A stretch of DNA of 64,000 nt from Takakia lepidozioides (GCA_030704615.1 CM060731.1:88886756-88950755); one strand, 5' to 3'. Shown: positions 31,081 through 43,197, counted from the first letter of the stretch. The notes: a model not told the origin generated them from the letters alone. Numbers and translations are program-made.

Positions 31081-31259
31081 CTTACAATTTCGTTCGCCCG
31101 GGCGTAGACATTGCTGGCAATGAGAAGAAGGCAGGAAAGCAGTTCAGTGTTCCTAGCATGCATGCGGAGACGCCGTGTAGAAGTTAGGCTTAGACTTTTA
31201 TCATGGCTGGATTTTGTTGACAGTGTTTCAGCACTTACTCTCTGGGATTTTATTTGTGG

Positions 31260-32092
31260 AGCTTGAATCCCCAATGGTACTTCTTTCACTACAATAATGG
31301 TATGTGTTCCTCTAGTCATGTTCATAATCACTTGCACATCACTGTAATAGTGGTATAATTTAAAACTGTGGGAGTAGCCAAATGCACACAATTGCCTACA
31401 TTACCACTTGTATAGTGGTATTAGTCACATATATATTACTGTACTAGTGGTATGAATTCCTCTAGTGGTATTCCTAATCACTTACACACCACTCTGTTAG
31501 TAATGACTCCAATCCATAGTTCCCACTCAGAGAGACACCATGAATGACTCAAATAGCTTACACACCACTCTGTGGGTAATCATTCCAATGACCTGCTGAG
31601 AGACGTCATCCACTCACATAACCACTCTGTGAGTGATATTGTATATTCTCAGTTTTCATAGAATGACTCTATGAGTCATTTTGTGGTCACTCAACAAGTG
31701 GTTTCGGAAGTCATTGAATTTTTCACTCCATCCATTTCGTAGCACTAACACATGACACGTGTCCATGCTGGGAGTGTCGCCACTTGTCGACATAATCTCC
31801 AATATCATCCACGGACCACCGGCTTACACGTCTCCACTACAAAACAGAAGTGGTTACTTTACCACTATGACACGTCAGTTTACCATTGTGACACGTCATA
31901 AGTGGTTGGTTTACCTCAGTGACACGTCAGCTAACAGGTGGACCCGGACGTGAGTGGTTCGAACCACTGTCCTTAACCACCAGTGCCACGTAATGTCTTT
32001 TACCACTCACTTGTTCTAATGCACTGGTTCTTCATCACTATGAGGCCAGAGTGGTTTATTGTCTTTTACCACTCAAAATGAGTGGTTAACAT
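31260..32092. repeat. Right subterminal repeats (ACCACT/AGTGG)
   Basis: Repeated accactc, agtggta and gagtggtt-cgaaccact motifs mirror the left end. They begin after captured PPR sequence ends near 31,080; 31,081-31,260 is unassigned. Confidence 0.6.
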
Positions 32093-32121
32093 AGTGGTTA
32101 TTCCGCGTTTTTCTTCTAGTG
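32093..32121 (-). repeat. Right terminal inverted repeat of the CACTA element
   Basis: It ends ...TTCTTCTAGTG, is the exact 29-bp partner of the left end and is followed by TSD aga. Confidence 0.9.
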
Positions 32122-32990
32122 AGATGAGGAGAAGCTGTGGAATGAATACTTTTCTGACCCCGGTCAATGGTGGGACAATCGAGGCAAAAAGGTGAATGCC
32201 TGTTAGATTACAGAGAGTAGCAGACGCAATTCAGCATAGGAACTAGTGGGATAAGCTGATTGGGTGTTTCCTAGAACAAATCTAGGCTGTCATTGTCAGC
32301 TGCTAGTAGCAAGGCAAGGATGAATGCATGATTTGTACAGAGGCATGGATAGCTAAAGGAGCAGGGATAGAGTGTGGGTCTAGATTCATCCAAGAGGGCC
32401 TGACTTCAAGCACAAGATTACCAATGATTCCCTGTGGATCAATAACTACAAGAAACCTGCATGGGTAGATGGTCAACTGGAAGCTGCAGCAGCAACGGCG
32501 GAATTGATAAAATCAGGTACTGCTAATGAAGGCACCTTCTTCAACACATTTCACCCTGTTTTTCCCTCTTATCAGTAGCCTCTCTAAGTTTTCATGTTGA
32601 ATTCTGCAAGTTAGCTGGTTGAGTGAACCTTTGTAGTTTGGAGTGACTTTTGACATGATACTGCCAATGTGACAACAGGAAAGAATCCAGAAACAAGTAA
32701 TGGAGACCACAAGAAGCTGTGGAGTGAATACTTTTCTGACCCCAGTCAACGGTGGGACAATCAAGGCAAAAAGGTGAATGCATATTGGATTACAGAGAGT
32801 AGAAGATGCAATTGAACATAGGAACTGGTGTGATAAGTTGAGTTGGGTGTTTCCCAGAACAATTCGAGTCTTTCATTGTATCTGTTAGTAGCAAGGCAAG
32901 AATGAACGCATGATTTGTGCAGATCAGGCATGGGTAGCTGAAGGAGCAGCGATAGAGTGTGGGTCCAGAATCATCCAAGAGGGCCAGCAA
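32122..32990 (+). pseudogene. OSB-like (PDF-motif) fragments right of the CACTA element
   Basis: The WWDNR half is at 32,135-32,195, the PDFK half at 32,398-32,495, then a second WWDNR half at 32,715-32,775. The first is the continuation of the copy cut at 13,186. Non-coding tails with ttcttcaacacatttcaccctg separate them. The last copy is truncated at about 32,985 by unrelated minus-strand sequence. Confidence 0.55.
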
Positions 32991-33506
32991 GAGGGCAGCT
33001 CTTTGTGTGCTTGATTCTCACTCCCATTTGGTGTTAATTGTCGTGGTCTCCTTAGCAGGATTTCCCACCACAGCCCCTTTCTTCCAAGTAGCCAGTTGTC
33101 AACCTTGCTCTCCCATCCTTCACCATCTTCGTCAGTGAAGTACTCCCTTTCTCCTTTTTCATGTTCCAGCCATTTAGGTGGTTTCTCCCTCAATACTGCC
33201 TTCATTTGCTGCATTGCCATGTATTTACTCTCCGTGGTTTTAATTTGCTCATGCCCAACAATTGGAAGAATTCCATGTGTTGGGCTGATTCCACTCTGAG
33301 CTGCAATTTCCATTCTTTTCAGTGCTTCCCACAGGCTGGCTTTTGCTGGAACAGGTCTGTCCTCTTCGCTTAAGTTTTCCTCTCCTCATCACATCTTCTC
33401 CAAATCTGGTCATAGGCGTCCTCATTTCCTTCTGTCTCTGGCCCATCATGCTCATCCTCCTTGACTGTCCCTTGTCGTTCAGCTCTTGTTTGTGTGTCTC
33501 CATCAA
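32985..33506 (-). pseudogene. Unidentified coding fragment
   Basis: Minus-strand reading from about 33,500 gives a charged segment (VKEDEHDGPETEGNEDAYDQ), a one-base break, then SLWEALKRMEIAAQSGISPT and EREYFTDEDGEGWESKVDNW, ending in KGLWWEILLRRPRQLTP. Composition is that of a real soluble protein, but I recognise no family. The right edge abuts the PDF-type repeat, so it arrived by rearrangement or insertion. Confidence 0.45.
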
Positions 33507-34389
33507 AGGTACATCCTTCGTGTGGTGGAATGCTGCTCACAAGAAGTGCTTGTAGTGGGCTTCTTTGCAGAATTTTTCAGCTCTGTTATTCCCTCATCAC
33601 CTTTCCTCTTTTCAGGTGATCATCCTCTCAATTCTAGTGCCTTTGTTTGGTGCATTGCAGTGTGGTTCCTCCGTGTGCACATGATCCATTTCTCCACAAT
33701 GTGGAGAGATGGTCTATGGCTCCCACTCTTGGGATCAAGGGAAAGATGTGGAGAGTTGTCCATAATTTGCATGCTCACACCAGTGTGGGCTGTGTCAACA
33801 GTTAATGGACAGAAGTCTAACTTCTATGACATAGACCAAGATGTGGCTCAAAGATGTACCCCCTCCCCCTTTTATGTTGAATTATTCAAGTAAGCTAATT
33901 GGTTGGATGCAACTCACATGTATCCCTAGTGCAGGAGCCTCGTGGATGTAGCAGGAAGTAACAACAGCAATTGCACACTTGGTACCCTCATCTTTAATAC
34001 AACCTGTTCTGTCCTCTTTTCAGAGTAGTCCCTAATTGTCCAGCGAAGGGGAGGATGTATATGGATTATGGGTGTTGTGGTAGGGATAGCTAAAGGGGCA
34101 CACAAAGTAGGGCTGGTTCTGTTTTCAGTGCACATGGTGCTATTTACAAAATTATTCGATCAGAAATACAGGGTGATGAACTTGTGCCCTTAGACTGTGT
34201 TTTGAGGAGCTAGATTCTGGGACAACAACGCTATTTTGTAAATCTGATTGGCAGTTGTTTAAGAGAATCTCTTTTTACATCTGCTGTTGGCTTAGTGTCT
34301 CTGTTATGTCCATTTGACTTTGTCACTTTGTTCTTTCTTGTGAATGATGGTGTGTTATGATTTTCCAAATAATTAAAAAAACCAAATTC
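33507..34389. other. No gene recognised
   Basis: Contains a few splice-like pyrimidine tracts and short chance frames only. Confidence 0.45.
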
Positions 34390-34958
34390 TCAAACAACTA
34401 ATTTGATGCCACGCGTCCAACCCAACAAACCCCTTTACAGTAGGCACCATGACTACACAACATCGTATCATACATTGACACATGTCATATCCTTGGAAAA
34501 ACACATAGCAACGAGCTCCTACAGGCATAGTCATTGGAATGACTTTAAATACATTTAAAATTTAAAATAAACTAATCATATGATGCCACGGGTCCAAATA
34601 TCAACATGTTGGTAGTCAGGATAATGACTGCAAGGCTTCCTTATAATATGCCACGTGTCAATTTTTGGAGATGCCATATGGCGCATGTCCACGAAAACCT
34701 TCTGGACTTATTAAAAAGAGACACGTGTACAGTTTGCAGCAGCACACTAAATCATGGATGGTAGAAGTACATATGACTACCAAATGACAGTGAGATGTAT
34801 CACTTGGTTCATCTTATTGCAGTCATACGTGACCGACCATCATATACTCATTGTATTCACTTGGTTTGCACGACTTAAAGTCATTGCAGTCATATGTACC
34901 GTTTATGACTACGGGATAGTCATATATACAGTCATATATACCGCGATCTGTTGTAGTG
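34390..34958. mobile_element. End of a CACTA-like element with AGTCATA repeats
   Basis: The sequence ends gcgatctgttgtagtg at 34,958, which reads CACTACAACAGATCGC from the other strand. The last 220 bp hold at least six AGTCATA/TATGACT repeats, and 34,570-34,670 matches the repeat at 1436-1557. This looks like a subterminal region plus TIR. The partner end was not found. Confidence 0.45.
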
Positions 34959-35020
34959 TAAATTTAAGTGTTTGTCGGATTTGTGCATCAAAAGCGGCTT
35001 TAGTGTGCCAGAAGTTTATA

Positions 35021-35415
35021 CTTGATACAGCATGGTACCTTACATGGGTGGGAGTGACTGAGCTGTTGGGGTGGGCATAATTCTGACAAACACACTTTCA
35101 TTTGTGACAGTGAACCCTAAACAGTCATGAAGCTGTGGCATGAATACTTTTCTGACCCTAATCAATGGTGGCCCAATTGTGGCAAAAAGGTGAATGTCTG
35201 TTGGATTACAGAGAGTAGCAGATGCAATTGAGCATATGAACTAGTGTGAGAAGTTGAGTTGGGTGTTTCCTAGAACAAATGTAGGCTGTTATTGTCAGTT
35301 GCTACCAGCAAGGCAAGGATGTATGCATGATTTGTGCAGAGGCATGGATAGCTGAAGGAGCAGGGATAGAGTGTGGGTCCAGATTCATCGGTGAGGGCCA
35401 CATTTCAAGCACAAC
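35021..35415 (+). repeat. Left arm of a 394-bp inverted repeat
   Basis: From cttgatacagcatgg to caagcacaac, matching the reverse complement of 37,024-37,417 with scattered mismatches. It includes one WWDNR-half OSB-like segment (35,129-35,192). Confidence 0.8.
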
Positions 35416-35609
35416 ATTGCCTATGATTCCTTGTGGGAGAATAGCTACAAGAAACCTGCATGGGTAGATGGTCAACTGGAAGCCGCAGCAGCAGCGACAC
35501 AATTGGTAAATTCAGGCAATGAGGGCACCTTCTTCAACACATTTTCACCCTGTTTTTCCCTCTTATTAGAATCGGCCCTAAATTTCCATGTTGAATTCTG
35601 CAAGTTAGC

Positions 35610-36040
35610 TGGTGGTGGACACATGTATAGCAAATGTGGGAGCACTGAGGATGCGTGTTCAACACTATGGCTGAACGAGATTGTGCGTTTGCAGTGCGTG
35701 TGCAAGTCTGGCAGCTTTGGATGCATCACCAAAGTTGGAATTGTAACAGATGCGATCCAAATGTGGGGAGCATCAAGGGTATGCCAAATGCCTCATATGC
35801 CAAATGTGGGAGCATCAAGGGCAAACCTGGCAGCTCTGGAAAAAGGGAAGAGGTCCATGGCTTCATTGTCAAAGCTGGAATTCTACCTGATGTGATTCTG
35901 AACAATGCCCTCGTGGACATGTATGCCAAATGTGGGAGCATCAAGGATGCAAAGGCAGTTTTCCAACACTATGGCTCTTGGAGTGATTTTGACATGTACC
36001 AGCGAAGGGGAGAAAGTGGGGCCCTCAGTAGACGAGTTGA
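35610..36040 (+). pseudogene. PPR gene fragment
   Basis: The best part reads EEVHGFIVKAGILPDVILN then ALVDMYAKCGSIKDAKAVF, two consecutive units of a PLS-type PPR protein. Upstream pieces (MYSKCGSTEDA, VGASRANLAALEKGK) are the same motif in shifted frames. PPR proteins bind organellar RNA; this remnant is too short and broken to function. Confidence 0.75.
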
Positions 36041-37023
36041 AAAGCACTAGTTAAAAAGCACTGGCGCTTGATAGGGTGGGGCAAATTCAGGCTGGGGTGA
36101 TCATTGATATCCCGGACGCAATGTAAAAAAGACGGTTGTGAGTGAAGGACACCCGTAGCAAAAAAACCTTGCTGTCTCAAAAAAGGAGGCAGTCACAAAG
36201 AGCAAGGCACTTTGTCCAAGCTTCTTGAATCTAGCAACAATGTGGACAGGGATTGAGTCATTGGGAACAATTTATGTAAGGTGGCAAAGAAAACCTTGTC
36301 TGAGGATCACTGGATATTTCTCTAGTACGGTTGGACTAGTAGAGATTGAAATCCGTGCTCAGCTCAGCTTCAGACTGTCTCATTGTGAAGGGTCACGGTT
36401 GACTGGACAGAAATGGGATTGACATTGCCGGGCTCCCAAATCTCTGAGACGACATGTGGTAGTTTTATCTATAGCTTCTCAAAGCAATTGTTTTACATTG
36501 TTCATTATAGTGTGACATTCTCATAACGATATTGTCGTCAGCTGCATGAGCAGTGCATCTTTTTGGATTGTTGGTCCCCATAACCCTAATAACCTTTTTG
36601 AATTTTTTAAATTCTCTAAACAAAAGTCTATGTGTTATGTCGTCCAGGGCATGTTGAATAGAGGTGGAAGTCATTTTATCCATCCATCTTCCACCTGGAT
36701 GGTCAATGGGCCAAGTCATATCCACCTTGATGGTCAATGTGCCACGCCATATAGTTGCCCCAAATTCCTGTAGGACATCTGACACTCACCTCACACTCCA
36801 TGACTCATTTGACACTCATGTCAAATGCCCCATATGAATTATCTTGGTCAACATCTGTTGACCGTATGGGTGTCATTCGAGTGTGAAATTTGTAACACCA
36901 TGTGGCTTTTCCTACAATGATCCAAATCACACCTTGCCTCGTCTCACATGGGTGTAAGAAGAGCCGTTCAAAGTGCCAGGTGTGAACTATGGGTGGTGTT
37001 GGAAAAACCGGTTTCTGTAGTAG
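36041..37023. other. No gene recognised (spacer of the inverted repeat)
   Basis: Contains tgacactca/atgactcat-type short repeats near 36,780-36,850, but no coding or RNA signature. Confidence 0.45.
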
Positions 37024-37417
37024 GTTGTGCTTGAAATGTGGCCCTCTTGGATGAATCTGGACCCACACTCTATCCCTGCTCCTTCAGCTATCCATGCCTC
37101 TCACAAATCATGCATACATCTTTGCCTTGCTGGTAGCAACTGACAATAACAGCCTATATTTGTTCAAGGAAACACCCAACTCAACTTCTCACACTAGTTC
37201 CTATGCTCAATTGCATCTGCTACTCTCTATAATCCAACATGCATTCACATTTTTTCCACAATTGGGCCACCATTGATTAGGGTCAGAAAAGTATTCATGC
37301 CACAGCTTCATGACTGTTTAGGGTTCACTGTCACAAATGAAAGTGTGTTTGTCAGAATTCTGCCCACCCCAACAGCTCAGTCACTCCCACCCATGGAAGG
37401 TACCATGCTGTATCAAG
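37024..37417 (-). repeat. Right arm of the 394-bp inverted repeat
   Basis: Reverse-complement copy of 35,021-35,415. The spacer of 1.6 kb contains a PPR fragment. The right arm ends 42 bases before the end of the TNPD transposase frame. Confidence 0.8.
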
Positions 37418-37458
37418 TCTAAACCCTGGAAAAGTACATGCAATAGCAGAAACCAACT

Positions 37459-40400
37459 CTACACCATAGCACAACTGGCTTGGTACCTCCCATGTGGAGC
37501 TTGCCTCCGCCTTCTACCATTTCGCCTCTGCCTTGCAGGTGCATTCAAGTTGGCAATGGCCAATTCATCTACCTCACTCAAAGGAACACAAACAGCAAGC
37601 TCAGTCATGATGTTATGAGGAATTTCAGGAGGCACCATGCCTACATAAATGTCCCCCTCACCCAGTGCCACTTTTGTAATATCGTGAACCACTCGTCGGG
37701 ATCGAGGGTCCTTGTGAAGGACCACCTTCCAGTTCCCTCGTGAACTTTTTTCATCCGAGAAAAAAACTTGCTCCACCTGACTAGAGAATGTCCAGGGCTG
37801 CTCCATCCCAGGCAACATGCGACTGAAGTCAACCAAGAGAAAGCCATAATCATCTCGTTTCATGGTGGCATTCCGGCCCACCATGTGTGACCTCACCCAT
37901 GTACACAAGAACAGAATTGGGTGAAGAATTCCGTAATCCAGTTGAATTATTTCTCTTACAACACCCACATATTCCAATTGGGATAACACTCGTCTGGACA
38001 TACCTGCTCTGTTTTCGCTTTCCTGATGGAATACTTGAGCAACTCCAGAATCAAATGTCACCCTGTCTCTGGCGCCAGTCCCATCACTTATTGCTCGAAA
38101 GTGATTGCCGTAAGCATACATGGACTTGAAGCCCAATGACTGTACTGCTGGTGGTATACATAAATGGCATATGTCCAAATCATAGGACTCACTTGAACTC
38201 ACCTTGCGTTGGACAGCACCTTCAATCCATTCATGGAATGGAGCCAGTAAGCGCATATCTGTTGGGTATGGAATTTCTCCATTGTGGTGGTCTTGGTCTT
38301 GTCCACAAAGGTATGCTGTTCTGAACTCAGTGCGGGATGCTTCTATGAGTGCCATCTCCTCTTCATAGGCCCTGTCCAAATGAGAATTGCAAATTAGGAT
38401 TACAGCTTATACCATTGGCAGAAATGAAACACACAGGATATGATAAGCAACATACTTACTCAAGGAATGGTTTCATGCAATCTGTGTTGTGCAAAATATA
38501 CTCGTGTGCACTGTCTCGTTCTTGAATGGTGATGACTCGTACAGTTCCCAATCCTTCAACCACCTCCCCACTAACTGAGTCTTCTTCATTGGAGTCCCAC
38601 ACCCTTTGGCTTGTAGCATGAAATTCAGCCATATACTCAGTTAGAAACCCTAGGGCCTCATCCAAAGCATACCCTTCCGCCATGCTCCTTCAGGTCGGCT
38701 CATATTCCTTACATAGCCTTTTAATGTCTTCATATACCGTTCCATAGGATACATCCAACGGCTAGACACGGGACCACACACCTCCAATTCGTCCACAAGG
38801 TGTACAAGCAAGTGAGTCATGATATCAAAAAATGACGGAGGGAATTCTTTCTCCAGCAGACACATAGTGATTGCAACAGCTTCTTTTAAGGCCAGTACCT
38901 CAGCTGGATTAATGATCTTTGCACACACTTTTTGGAAGACTCGAGAAAGCCTCATAATTGCCATCCGTGGACCCTTTCCCAATACCCCTCGAATGCAAAG
39001 AGGTAAAATCTGCTGCATCATTACATGGTAGTCATGGGTTTTCATTGTAAACAGTTTATTGTCAGCCACATGTTTCTGGAATGTGGCAGCATAACCTGTG
39101 GGGGCCTTTACTGCAGCCAATGTTTCCAAAAACAGCACCTTCTCATCTTCAGTAAGAACATATGGGGCCAAAGGCTTGACCAACTTGTTCGGGTGAGAGG
39201 GATGGGGTCTCAACCACAAGTGTTCACGAATGACATTGAGTTCCATATCCTTCCTAGATGTGGCTGTGTCCTTCTCCCAAGAATGGTTCTCAGCACATTC
39301 TCACACAATTTTTTTTCACAATGCATCACATCCAGTGTGTATCGGATGAGTAAGTCTTTCCAGTATGGCAATTGGTTCAAAACAGTGACCCGTTTCATGC
39401 CATGTTCCTTTGAAGGGTCCAGTTTTCCCCCCTCAGCCCCTCCCATTGCGAGATACAACTCTCTGGTTGTAGCCCGGTCAAATTGCTCACTTGCAGTGAC
39501 CACCATAGGAGCTGCTCTATGTTCCACATGTCCATTAAAGTGGGACGAGTTATTCCTATAGGGATGAATAGCAGGCAAGTATCTCCTATGACCAAGATAC
39601 AAAACTTTTTTGCATGCCTTGGAGTACCTGGAATCAACATTAGGGCCGCAAGCTGGGCAGGCCTTGTATCCCCCGTGTGCGCATCCTGCTAGCAACCCAT
39701 AAGCTGGAAAGTCGTGGATTGACCACATCAAGCTGGCCCTCATGCGAAATGACTGTTGCCCCACTAGGCTACTTCCATCCAATGCCTCCACACCAACTTC
39801 CCACAACAATTTCAGCTCATCCACAAGGGGCTGCAGATAAACATCTGCATTGTCATTTCCCACAGATTGTGGTCCAGGAATCAATAAAGCCAACATCGTG
39901 AAAAATGGCTTAGTACACAGCCATGGTGGAAGATTATAGTTTACCAACATGACAGGCCAAGTTGACCATTTGTTTGATTTATCACTATAAGGATTGACAC
40001 CATCCCATGCGAGACCCAATCGCAGATTTTTTGGGGTCCGCTGCAAACTCAGGCCATTTTTGGTCAATGTGGGCCCAAGCCTTGCTGTCTGCTGGGTGCC
40101 TAACCAAGCCATCCAAACTTCGATTCTTAAAGTGCCATGACAATAACTCTGAGATGGATTTGGCTTTATACATTCGAAGCAGCCTTGGAATGATAGGGAA
40201 ATGTCGAAGGACCTTACGAGGTACTGGTGTCTTCGTACCCACCACATAACGACATGCCTGACATTTTGGACAAACCTCCAAATTTTGAAGCTCCCTTCTG
40301 AACAACACACAACCTTTCGGACATGCATGTATACTCTCGTAATGAAGCCCGAGTTCCATTATGAGTTGTTTTGCCTCATAGTGGGACTTTGGCAGGCAAT

Positions 40401-41269
40401 TGTCTGCTGGCAACAGTTGTCTTCCTAACAATGTAAGGAGTTCATCGACAAAGGTGTTTGACACACCATGGGTTTGACAAGCATTTAACAGCAGTAAGGT
40501 AGCAGACAATCGAGAGGAAGAACTCCCTACATACAAAGCCCTAGATGCCTCTTGCTCAAAACGTAAGGCACTCGCTGCACCACGATCACCATCGCTCTTC
40601 AGTCCACCATCAGTCTGCTCTGGCACTCCATCTGTGTCCCATTGGCCCTGTGTTCCATCTCCCGGTTCCTCATGTGCATCACCAGTTTGCACCCCATTAT
40701 CTGTAGTTGCAATGTCTCCCGGAGCATTCTAAGCATGTCAAGATTACGATCCAAGGTATCAGGACCACCTGTAGGGCTGGTTTCCGTTCTAAACCCCTCA
40801 TGTTCGTCTCCAGAGTTTTCCTGCTTATAAGCATATCAGTCCACATGTCAATCCACAATAAGATGGGGAGTTTAGGGTTGGAAATGGTGGATGTGGAACG
40901 TGCCATAATACAGGCACGTGGCAATAGGAAAACGGGCATGTACAATACTCTACACACCTTACAACAATCCCGCTACCAGGAATTTGAACTGTTTCTTATA
41001 ATTTCAAAGTATGCATCAGGGTTAAGGGAAGAGAATCCACAGATATGCACCGGGAGTTCTCGCAAGTTAGGATCTCGCAAGTTCAAAAGCAGATGACGCT
41101 TAGCCCGGCCAATGGTTTGCCAGTTCCCACCATGACAGGCATTGCATGGACATAGAATTTTCCGAAGACCCAGTCTTCTTGCTCGCGCTTCCTCTAGTTT
41201 CCAAAATCTGTCATCGTCATGTTCTGCTTGTGTCCGCCTTTGCAATCGATGGGCAGTAGGAGGGATCAT
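37459..41269 (-). pseudogene. CACTA (En/Spm) TNPD-type transposase
   Basis: Minus-strand protein starting MIPPTAHRLQ at 41,269. In order: a Cys-containing N-terminal segment (ILCPCNACHGGNW) like the transposase-associated domain; a linker; the Transposase_21/TNPD core with HACPKGCVLFRRELQNLEVC, LAWDGVNPY and SLMWSIHDFPAYGLLAGCAH; a DUF4218-like region (HLLVHLVDELEVCGPVSSRW); an intron at 38,372-38,459 (GTAAGT...CAG); then a DUF4216-like region (FLLVDFSRMLPG). Frame shifts lie near 40,690, 40,030, 39,270 and 38,690, so it is dead here. TNPD cuts CACTA ends. No TIR was located at its 3' side. Domain names are from memory; the family is secure. Confidence 0.85.
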
Positions 41270-41298
41270 CTTGGCGACTGAGTGAGACTTGTCAGGAA

Positions 41299-41925
41299 AT
41301 GGAGACAGACATAGAGTGTCCAGAAGTTACACCAGGGCGCAAGCCTACAGCAAGGGAGGTAGAACGAGCAAAGCGTCAAGCGGAGAACAAGGCATTCTTC
41401 GCACGACTGAAGATCTACGACATTGCAAAGAGGTCCGAACTTGCGTTTTTTCATATGCCCTACCTAGCCCTAGCCATGAACCGCATTAAAAGCTCAAAAC
41501 CTGCAGAGAGGATATGTTAGGGTTTTGCTGCTGCTGACATTGTCTTTCTTCTTCTTCTTGAAGCGAAGATTGAGTCGCCCTAAACGCCTCGTTGAGGAAA
41601 TCCTCAAACACACAGGTCCTCCTCGCCGAAGTCACAGGTTCAACTCCTGCACTCTGCAATGTCACAACGGGAGAAAGAGGTAGAGCAAGAGGAGGAAGCG
41701 CAGGTGGTAGCAGAGTCAAACACAGAGGAGGCACGAGAGCAAGAATTGCAGTGAGACCAAGATTATGCCGCACATGAAGACTTGAATGAGACCAGCTCGG
41801 AGTCAGAGATGGAAACGATGAAAGAAGCCCCCAAAGAGAAAGCACGCAAAGCACCCTGCAAACTCCCCAACCCATCAGCAGGTTTGCGATCTGCACCAAA
41901 GTTCCGAGTTTCAAACACTATATAA
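41299..41925 (+). pseudogene. Divergent charged coding fragment next to the transposase
   Basis: It begins METDIECPEVTPGRKPTARE at 41,299 and stays open to about 41,518. Further plus-strand pieces follow: RLSRPKRLVEEILKHTGPPR (about 41,570), then an acidic frame from MSQREKEVEQEEEAQ (41,658) with a TGA near 41,750 continuing to ESEMETMKEAPKEKARK. These may be 5' exons of the TNPA-like gene further right, or an independent host fragment. Confidence 0.4.
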
Positions 41926-41956
41926 CTTGTCCCAGTATAATTTAGGGTTCTGAGAC

Positions 41957-42720
41957 CTAACAAGCTTGATTGATATCTTTACGGAGCTGGTAGTACCTCG
42001 CCCAATTCTCTGTTGGTTCCAAATTGCAGCACTCTTTATAGAGGGCTCGTCTCTTAGCTATCTTGAGTTTAATCTCATTGGTCCACCAATTAACAGCTCT
42101 AGCACAGACAATTAGTTTCATCCCAATGATCTTGTCAACCACGGAGGAAACGAAACCTCTCCCAAGAGTCCCCTGCTCTTCGACTCATTTCTTTTCTTGC
42201 GTATCAGAGCGAGACTGAAGTTCTTGGAGCGATTGCATCGAGAGGGAGAGCCTCTTGCAAGGCCGGATATACTCAACCTTGACCTCCTCATTATGAAGTT
42301 TTTCTATGCGCCACTTCCGAATCGAATGTTTACATATCTCTTGGTGTTGGAAAACACCTTTTGATCTCATTCCAAACCAGGAACTGGTCAGAGGTAGCAA
42401 TATCAGTTCTGTCGATCACACATTCGCACACTGGGGAACAAATTTTTGTCCATTATGATATAATCCACAATGGAGCGTTCCCCTAGTTTGGGATTTCTCA
42501 CGAGTCCACTGCACTTGGTCACCTCTTGTCTTGATTCAAGGTGAAAAGCTGAAGATCTCTAGACAGTTAATTAACTGTCTGCCATTAGAATGAGGGGCTC
42601 ACTCCATTAGTAGGACTTACCGTGTTATAAACATTAGTTCAGGCTTTCCAGATTCCTTTTAGAAAGCCCTTCACACGTTCATCAGTTTTGTTGTATGTGG
42701 GCTACCAAGCAATGAGACCC
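41957..42720 (-). pseudogene. LINE (non-LTR retrotransposon) endonuclease/RT-linker fragment
   Basis: Minus-strand pieces read RNPKLGERSIVDYIM (about 42,500-42,450), IDRTDIATSDQFLVW (about 42,415-42,370) and AVNWWTNEIKLKIAKRRALY (about 42,100-42,040). These match the end of an APE-type endonuclease and the basic segment before LINE RT. Several stops and shifts interrupt it. RT itself is not present. Confidence 0.65.
42561..42580. repeat. 20-bp perfect palindrome
   Basis: AGACAGTTAATTAACTGTCT, within the LINE remnant; no function assigned. Confidence 0.6.
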
Positions 42721-42911
42721 CACAGGGCCCACCGCTTAGACTCAGCCTTGAGATATTGATAGTTGGTGAACAGAGGTGCAGGGACTATGTTCTTGATGGT
42801 CCTAAAGAGGGTCGCTCTCTGATGAGAATACCCAGACTTGTATCACAAAATGGACATTGTCTTCAGGCCACCCACACCAGTGAGCATCGACACAATCTCC
42901 CTTTCCTCTTT

Positions 42912-43197
42912 GCATCTGTTTATTGTTCAAAGGTAACTCCCCCCATCCGGAGGTTAAATTTTTTCAGTCTAGTGCCAGGTCAGGTCTGCCCTTCAGATCA
43001 TCCTCAAAGTCCTCACCCATGTCACAACTGGAAATCACCCATGTCACAACTGGAAATGCATCTGTTTATTGTTCAAAGGTAGACTCCCCATCCGGAGGTT
43101 AAATTTTCAGTCTAGTGCCAAGGGTAGGTCTGCCCTTCAGATCATCCTCAAAGTCCTCACCCATGTCACAAACTGGAAACGAGTTCAGGGAAGTTTA
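42912..43197. repeat. 146-bp tandem duplication
   Basis: gcatctgtttattgttcaaa starts at 42,912 and 43,058; both copies include catccggaggttaaattt and cagatcatcctcaaagtcct. It lies just upstream of the predicted first exon at 43,240. Confidence 0.75.

Larger units (their letters stand above)
13187..32121. mobile_element. 18.9-kb CACTA-type transposon with nested insertions
   Basis: Both ends carry the same perfect 29-bp inverted repeat beginning CACTAGAAGAAAAACGCGG, flanked by the 3-bp direct repeat aga (13184-13186 and 32122-32124). The host sequences outside the ends join into one OSB-like repeat copy: paralogues at about 30,300-30,370 and 32,690-32,720 are uninterrupted across the same point. 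Inside are subterminal AGTGGTTA/ACCACT repeats at each end, PPR and OSB fragments, and a complete young Ty3/gypsy element. No TNPD or TNPA gene was seen inside, so it is probably non-autonomous. Without the nested retroelement it would be about 6.2 kb. Confidence 0.8.

Noticed and set aside
37480-40957. Plus-strand frames across the transposase region
   Set aside because: Antisense shadows of the TNPD transposase, whose domains are clear on the minus strand.
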